NCBI GenBank assembly: GCA_964369605.1
Contig: CAYJFD010000021.1
Location: 1 to 37,812 of the forward strand
Source of the DNA: CAYJFD01 sp964369605
Lineage (GTDB): Bacteria > Bacteroidota > Bacteroidia > Bacteroidales > UBA932
Direction of reading: 5' to 3'
DNA length: 37,812 bases
Within the stretch, counting starts at the first letter, position 1. Each line of letters begins with the position of its first letter. Of the stretch, positions 33,960-37,812 are shown piece by piece. The notes beneath the pieces were generated by a model. The model saw only the letters and a list, made by a program, of their open reading frames with translations. It did no database searches and had not been told where the DNA came from. The position numbers and the translations under genes were made by a program.

Positions 33960-33999
33960 AAAAAAATAGGAAAAATCCGACTTAGATTAGAGATTTTCC
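33960..33999 (-). terminator. Intrinsic terminator of gpmI
   Basis: On the minus strand GGAAAATC (the last codons of gpmI) pairs with GATTTTTCC just after the stop codon, with one bulged base and a 15-base loop, followed by a run of seven T. The U-tract runs directly into the operon promoter, so the end of gpmI and start of the polysaccharide operon are packed together. Confidence 0.45.
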
Positions 34000-35499
34000 A
34001 TTCATCTGTTCAGGGATAGGAATATCAAGAATTGAAAGGATGGTTGGGGCAATATCTGCTAATTTCCCATCTTTTATTTCTTTTATATTTTCGTCTACCA
34101 CGATAAGTGGAACAGGGTTTACTGTGTGTGCAGTGTTTGGAGATCCGTCCGCATTGATGGCGAAATCAGCATTACCGTGATCTGCTGTTACTAAGATGGT
34201 GTATCCTAGTTCTTTAGCTGCTTCTATTACTTTTGACGAGCATTGATCTACTGTTTGGATAGCTTTGCAGATAGCATCATAGATTCCTGTATGTCCAACC
34301 ATATCGCCATTTGCAAAATTTAGGATGATAAGCTCGTAATCATTTTTCGATATCTCATCTATTAGGTTTTGCGCTATTAGTTCAGCCGACATCTCTGGTT
34401 GAAGGTCGTATGTTGCTACTTTAGGGGAGTTAATTAGTATACGATTTTCATTTTCGAATACTGTTTCTCTACCTCCCGAGAAGAAGAAGGTCACGTGAGC
34501 GTATTTTTCTGTCTCAGCTATTCTAAGTTGGCGCATACCTGCCTTTGCTACTACTTCACCAAGTGAGTCTTTTACATTTTCCTTATCGAATAGTATGTGT
34601 ACGTCTTTGAATTTGTCATCATAAGGAGTTAAACTGCAGAAATGTAGCTTAAGTGGCTGCATATCAAATTCTTCTTTTGCCTCTTGTGTTAGCACTGATG
34701 TTAGCTCACGAGCCCTATCATTGCGGAAGTTAAAGAAGATAACGGCGTCGCCATCTTCGATATTGCCGAAGGCCTTATTTTCTGAATCAACTGCGCAGTG
34801 TGGAAGCATAAATTCGTCTGTTAAGCCTTGCTCGTATGAGTTTTTTACGACTTCTGTAGCGCTTGTGAATTTTTCTCCTTCTCCCTTGACTAGTAGGTCG
34901 TAAGCTAGTTTGACTCTTTCCCATCTGTTGTCTCTGTCCATCGCGTAGAAGCGTCCTATGATGCTTGCTATTTTTGCTCCAGTGCTAGCGCAATGTCTGT
35001 CTAATTCTTCTATGAAGCCAGCGCCACTTTTAGGGTCGCAGTCGCGTCCGTCCATAAAGCAGTGCACGAAGACTTTCTCTAGTCCTTCTGCTGCTGCGCA
35101 ATCTAAAAATTCGTATAGGTGTTCTAGTGAGCTGTGTACTCCTCCTTGTGAGCAAAGGCCCATAAAGTGTAGTTTTTTTCCTGTCTGCTTTACGTGTGCG
35201 TAGGCTCTAGCGATCTCTTGGTTCTCTAGTAGGCGGTGCTCACGACAAGCGATATTGATCTTTACAAGATCCTGAAATACTATTCTTCCTGCTCCGATAT
35301 TGAGGTGGCCCACCTCCGAATTACCCATTTGTCCTTCTGGTAGTCCTACGTCCTCGCCAGAGGCTTTTAGAAGTGAGTGTGGGTAGCGTGTTTTTAGTCC
35401 TTCGATATAGGGTGCTCCTTGTGTGAATATGGCATTGGATTTGTCTTGAGTTCCTTCGCCCCATCCGTCCAATATCATTAATAATACTTTCTTATTCAT
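33982..35499 (-). CDS. gpmI: 2,3-bisphosphoglycerate-independent phosphoglycerate mutase
   Basis: 505 residues, the normal length. The alkaline-phosphatase-fold metal and catalytic motifs are present: LMILDGWG with Asp11, GQMGNSEVGHLNIGAGR with the phosphoserine Ser61, HCFMDGRD, IGRFYAMDRDNRW and TADHGNAD. It converts 3- to 2-phosphoglycerate in glycolysis. It is a housekeeping gene that marks the chromosomal border of the polysaccharide locus. It is divergent from rnr; I found no TAnnTTTG box for it in the 99-bp gap before rnr. Confidence 0.97.
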   Translation of the reverse strand: MNKKVLLMILDGWGEGTQDKSNAIFTQGAPYIEGLKTRYPHSLLKASGEDVGLPEGQMGNSEVGHLNIGAGRIVFQDLVKINIACREHRLLENQEIARAYAHVKQTGKKLHFMGLCSQGGVHSSLEHLYEFLDCAAAEGLEKVFVHCFMDGRDCDPKSGAGFIEELDRHCASTGAKIASIIGRFYAMDRDNRWERVKLAYDLLVKGEGEKFTSATEVVKNSYEQGLTDEFMLPHCAVDSENKAFGNIEDGDAVIFFNFRNDRARELTSVLTQEAKEEFDMQPLKLHFCSLTPYDDKFKDVHILFDKENVKDSLGEVVAKAGMRQLRIAETEKYAHVTFFFSGGRETVFENENRILINSPKVATYDLQPEMSAELIAQNLIDEISKNDYELIILNFANGDMVGHTGIYDAICKAIQTVDQCSSKVIEAAKELGYTILVTADHGNADFAINADGSPNTAHTVNPVPLIVVDENIKEIKDGKLADIAPTILSILDIPIPEQMNGKSLI

Positions 35500-35550
35500 A
35501 TCTTATATTTTATTTATTCTTAGTTTTCACTCGGTTTCATTTAATTAGAG

Positions 35551-35558
35551 TATATTTG
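35551..35558 (+). promoter_or_regulatory. Promoter -7 box TATATTTG of rnr
   Basis: TATATTTG matches TAnnTTTG. Transcription would begin near 35565, only a few bases before an in-frame ATG at 35569, so the next ATG at 35599 is the likelier translation start. The -33 side is T-rich but lacks an exact TTG at ideal spacing. Confidence 0.55.
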
Positions 35559-35598
35559 CCACCGAATAATGTGGCGCAAAGTTATACAAAAATACACA

Positions 35599-37617
35599 AT
35601 GAGTAAGAGAAAATATAGAAATAAAGCTGATAAGAGTGGGCAGAAACCTGCGTATGTGAAACAAGAATTTGAGGGGGTCGTATGTATGACGCGTGAGGGC
35701 TATGGTTTTGTGGAGGTAGAAGGGCAGGAAGTGGATATTTTTGTGCCACAGTATAAGTTAAGGGGTGCTTTACATAAGGACAGGGTTAATGTCGTAACTA
35801 AGAAGGAGAAGGGAAGAAGAGAGGGTGGAGGACCTAGGCGTATTGAGGGCGAGGTAATTAATATTATAGAGCGTTCAGGGCTTCCTATTTTGGGAATGCT
35901 TCAGTTGTCTAGGGGAGAGGCTTGGTTGATTGTGGAGAGTCGTACTATGCCTTATGATATTCAGCTTCCTTTGGAGGAAATAGATAAGTGGTTTACTAAG
36001 GATAATGAGTGGTTTGCATCGGATATTAATGGTTTAAAGGCTGCTGTTGAGGTAGTTTCTTGGCCTAGAAGTTCACCTGCTCCTGTGGGTAGGATAATTG
36101 ATGTCTTGGGTGAGGCTGGGGCTAATGATACTGAGATGCATTCTATTTTGGTGGAGTATGGTCTGCCTTATCGTTTTGATCCAGAGGTGGAGAAGGAAGC
36201 GGATGAGATATCTGAGAAGATAGATGCTAAGGAGATAGCTAAACGTAGGGATTTTAGGGGTATTACTACTTTCACGATAGACCCTGCAGATGCTAAGGAT
36301 TTTGATGATGCTTTGTCTTATAGGGTGTTGGAGAATGGAAATGTTGAGGTCGGTGTTCATATTGCCGATGTTACTCATTATGTTCTTCCTGGCAGTGCTT
36401 TGGAGAAGGAGGCTTATAATAGGGCTACTTCTGTTTATCTTGTGGATAGGACGGTGCCGATGTTGCCAGAGAAGTTATCTAATAAGTTATGTTCGTTGAG
36501 GCCAAATGAGGAGAAGTTATGTTATTCTGTGGTTTTTGAGATGGATAAGAAGGCCAAGGTTGTGTCGAGATGGATAGGAAGGACTGTTATTAATTCTGAT
36601 CATCGTTTTGATTATGCTCAGGCTCAGGAGGTAATCGAGAGTGGAGAGGGCGTTTTTGCTAAGGAGGTACTTCATCTTCACGATTTAGCTACTATTTTAA
36701 GGAATCAAAGGTTTAAGGCTGGCGCAATGGCGTTTGAAAGGGCAGAGATGAAGGTTAAGGTCGATGAGCAGGGTAAGCCTATCGCCGTTGAACAGAAGAT
36801 AAGTAAGGAGGCGAACTGGTTAATCGAGGAGTTTATGCTTTTGGCTAATCGTAGTGTTTCTGAGCATATAGCAAAGGTGGCTAAGAAGCTTTTGAAAACT
36901 TTTGTATTTAGGGTTCACGAGGAGCCTAGTCCTGAGAAGGTGGAGTTTTTAACAAAGTTTGCTGGTATGTTTGGGCATAAGATGGCCTCTTGTGAGAATG
37001 CTTCTTCGACTTCAAAGGAGATAAATAAGTTACTTGGCAAGGTGAAGGGTAAGCCGGAGGAGGGTGCTATATCGATTATGGCATTGCGCTCTATGTCAAG
37101 AGCGCGCTATTCAACGGATAATCTTGGTCATTATGGTCTTGCTTTTAAGCATTATTCTCATTTTACTTCTCCTATTAGACGTTATCCTGATATGATGATT
37201 CATAGGCTTTTGGCTATGTATGATGAGGGTAGCGAGAGTCAAAATAAGCTTATGTATGAGGAGTTTTGTCAGCATTGTTCTGCTAGGGAGCAGTTGGCGA
37301 TGGAGGCAGAGAGGGCTTCTACGAAGTATAAGTTGTGTGAGTTTATGCAGGATAAATTAGGTCAGGTGTTTGATGGTACAATCTCTGGTTTGACTGAATG
37401 GGGAATTTATGTGGAGTTAGTGGATACGAAGGTGGAAGGAATGGTACCTCTTAGGTCTATTAAGGGTGATTATTTCGAGTTCGATCCTGAGTCTTATCTT
37501 ACTAGGGGAAAGGCCACTAAAAAGGTATTTTCTCTAGGCGATCCTTTGAAGATTAGGGTTATGCGCGCATCTATGGAACAGAAGCAGATCGATTTTGAGC
37601 TTTGTTCAGAGATTTGA
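35599..37617 (+). CDS. rnr: Ribonuclease R
   Basis: 672 residues from ATG 35599; the frame extends 10 codons to an ATG at 35569 which lies almost on the predicted transcription start. After a basic N-terminus come cold-shock domains (EGVVCMTREGYGFVEVEG), the RNB catalytic domain with ITTFTIDPADAKDFDDALS holding the metal-binding aspartates, HYSHFTSPIRRYPDMMIHRLL, and a C-terminal S1 domain (GTISGLTEWGIYVELVD). It is a processive 3'-5' exoribonuclease for structured RNA. The coding strand is clearly G- and T-rich compared with the polysaccharide genes. Confidence 0.96.
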   Translation: MSKRKYRNKADKSGQKPAYVKQEFEGVVCMTREGYGFVEVEGQEVDIFVPQYKLRGALHKDRVNVVTKKEKGRREGGGPRRIEGEVINIIERSGLPILGMLQLSRGEAWLIVESRTMPYDIQLPLEEIDKWFTKDNEWFASDINGLKAAVEVVSWPRSSPAPVGRIIDVLGEAGANDTEMHSILVEYGLPYRFDPEVEKEADEISEKIDAKEIAKRRDFRGITTFTIDPADAKDFDDALSYRVLENGNVEVGVHIADVTHYVLPGSALEKEAYNRATSVYLVDRTVPMLPEKLSNKLCSLRPNEEKLCYSVVFEMDKKAKVVSRWIGRTVINSDHRFDYAQAQEVIESGEGVFAKEVLHLHDLATILRNQRFKAGAMAFERAEMKVKVDEQGKPIAVEQKISKEANWLIEEFMLLANRSVSEHIAKVAKKLLKTFVFRVHEEPSPEKVEFLTKFAGMFGHKMASCENASSTSKEINKLLGKVKGKPEEGAISIMALRSMSRARYSTDNLGHYGLAFKHYSHFTSPIRRYPDMMIHRLLAMYDEGSESQNKLMYEEFCQHCSAREQLAMEAERASTKYKLCEFMQDKLGQVFDGTISGLTEWGIYVELVDTKVEGMVPLRSIKGDYFEFDPESYLTRGKATKKVFSLGDPLKIRVMRASMEQKQIDFELCSEI

Positions 37618-37706
37618 TTCAAAGCCCTTCGAAATTCTAGTTTAGTTTTAGGTTTAGCCTCGGTTTAGATTAGCTTTAGCTTCAGGTTTAGGTTTAGTTC
37701 ATTCTT

Positions 37707-37730
37707 CGGGTCGAGTTTCGGGTCGAGTTT
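37707..37730. repeat. Perfect 12-bp tandem repeat, two copies
   Basis: CGGGTCGAGTTT at 37707-37718 and again at 37719-37730, followed by a degenerate third piece, GGAGTCGAGG. Confidence 0.75.
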
Positions 37731-37758
37731 GGAGTCGAGGAGTTTCTTTCGTTGAGCA

Positions 37759-37808
37759 GTACACGGTGATGTGCCATAGAAGTGTCTATGGGGGCGGTTG
37801 GTGTGTAC
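37759..37808. repeat. Nested inverted repeat
   Basis: Inner arms CCATAGA (37774-37780) and TCTATGG (37785-37791) enclose a 4-base loop. Outer arms GTACAC (37759-37764) and GTGTAC (37803-37808) are also complementary, with unpaired stretches of 9 and 11 bases between. It may be a structured RNA or a protein site downstream of rnr; no T-run follows within the window. Confidence 0.45.
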
Positions 37809-37812
37809 AGTT

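Larger units (their letters stand above)
37618..37812. other. Gene-free tail with short repeats
   Basis: No frame of note. The hexamer GTTTAG occurs five times between 37640 and 37697, and a 12-base unit CGGGTCGAGTTT is repeated twice in tandem at 37707-37730. An inverted repeat structure follows to the window end. Confidence 0.6.

Noticed and set aside
33801..33981. Invertible promoter of the Bacteroides capsule type
   Set aside because: No long matching inverted repeats flank the -7 box; only a 6-bp hairpin in the leader was found.
35569..35598. Ten-codon extension of RNase R
   Set aside because: The upstream ATG is only a few bases after the predicted transcription start; the ATG at 35599 leaves room for a leader.
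37790..37802. ops-like sequence near GGCGGTTGGTG
   Set aside because: It differs from the ops core GGCGGTAG at a key position, is on the other strand from the operon, and lies after rnr.

Overview
The window looks like a chromosomal surface-polysaccharide (capsule or O-antigen) locus of a low-GC member of the Bacteroidota, probably Bacteroidales. The evidence is a UpxY-type NusG-like antiterminator as the first gene, promoter -7 boxes of the Bacteroidota form TAnnTTTG, almost no Shine-Dalgarno sequences, and gene families typical of Bacteroidales capsule loci (FrhB-like/pyruvyltransferase pair, Wbp pathway, UpxY). Genus cannot be fixed from the sequence alone.

Layout. At the right end are two housekeeping genes: rnr (RNase R, + strand, 35599-37617) and gpmI (phosphoglycerate mutase, - strand, 33982-35499). 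From about 33.94 kb leftwards everything is on the - strand and reads as one very long transcription unit that leaves the window at position 1. In transcription order it runs: upxY; a UDP-diacetamido-glucuronic acid pathway (wbpB, a D-2-hydroxyglutarate dehydrogenase-like flavoprotein, wbpA, wbpD, wbpE); an initiating sugar-phosphate transferase; flippase 2; a pyruvyltransferase-like protein, a GT4 and a GT2 glycosyltransferase; an FrhB-like Fe-S protein with a second pyruvyltransferase-like protein; a scar of gene fragments; flippase 1; a deoxysugar block (NDP-hexose 2,3-dehydratase, Gfo/Idh 3-ketoreductase, DegT 4-aminotransferase, WbqC, ATP-grasp); a GNAT; a small type II fatty-acid-synthase set (FabD, ACP, FabG-like reductase, two KASIII enzymes, a PglD-like hexapeptide acyltransferase, a metallo-beta-lactamase-fold hydrolase); a WecF-like GT56 and a GT2 glycosyltransferase; and a LegB/LegC-like pair cut by the left edge.

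How the genes may work together (inference). The most unusual part is 3256-15939. A dTDP-4-keto-6-deoxyhexose would be 2-deoxygenated (2,3-dehydratase plus 3-ketoreductase), aminated at C4, and N-acylated with a short acyl chain built on a dedicated ACP by FabD, KASIII and FabG. No FabZ or FabI gene is present, so a 3-hydroxyacyl group such as 3-hydroxybutyryl is the expected end product. A GT56 enzyme, from a family that uses dTDP-4-acylamino-hexose donors, could transfer it. This resembles the Pseudomonas syringae viosamine island, but with an antibiotic-type 2-deoxysugar branch. A second separate point is the 2-hydroxyglutarate dehydrogenase-like gene inside the wbp genes, which would clear the by-product of the 2-oxoglutarate-dependent WbpB reaction.

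No polymerase (Wzy) gene, no NDP-sugar 2-epimerase and no dTDP-glucose synthesis genes (rmlA/rmlB) are seen here; they must lie elsewhere. No tRNA, rRNA, CRISPR array, transposase or complete IS was found. No gene-free stretch exceeds 300 bases; the longest are 17406-17660, which holds fragments of two neighbouring genes, and 37618-37812, which holds short repeats and a nested inverted repeat.
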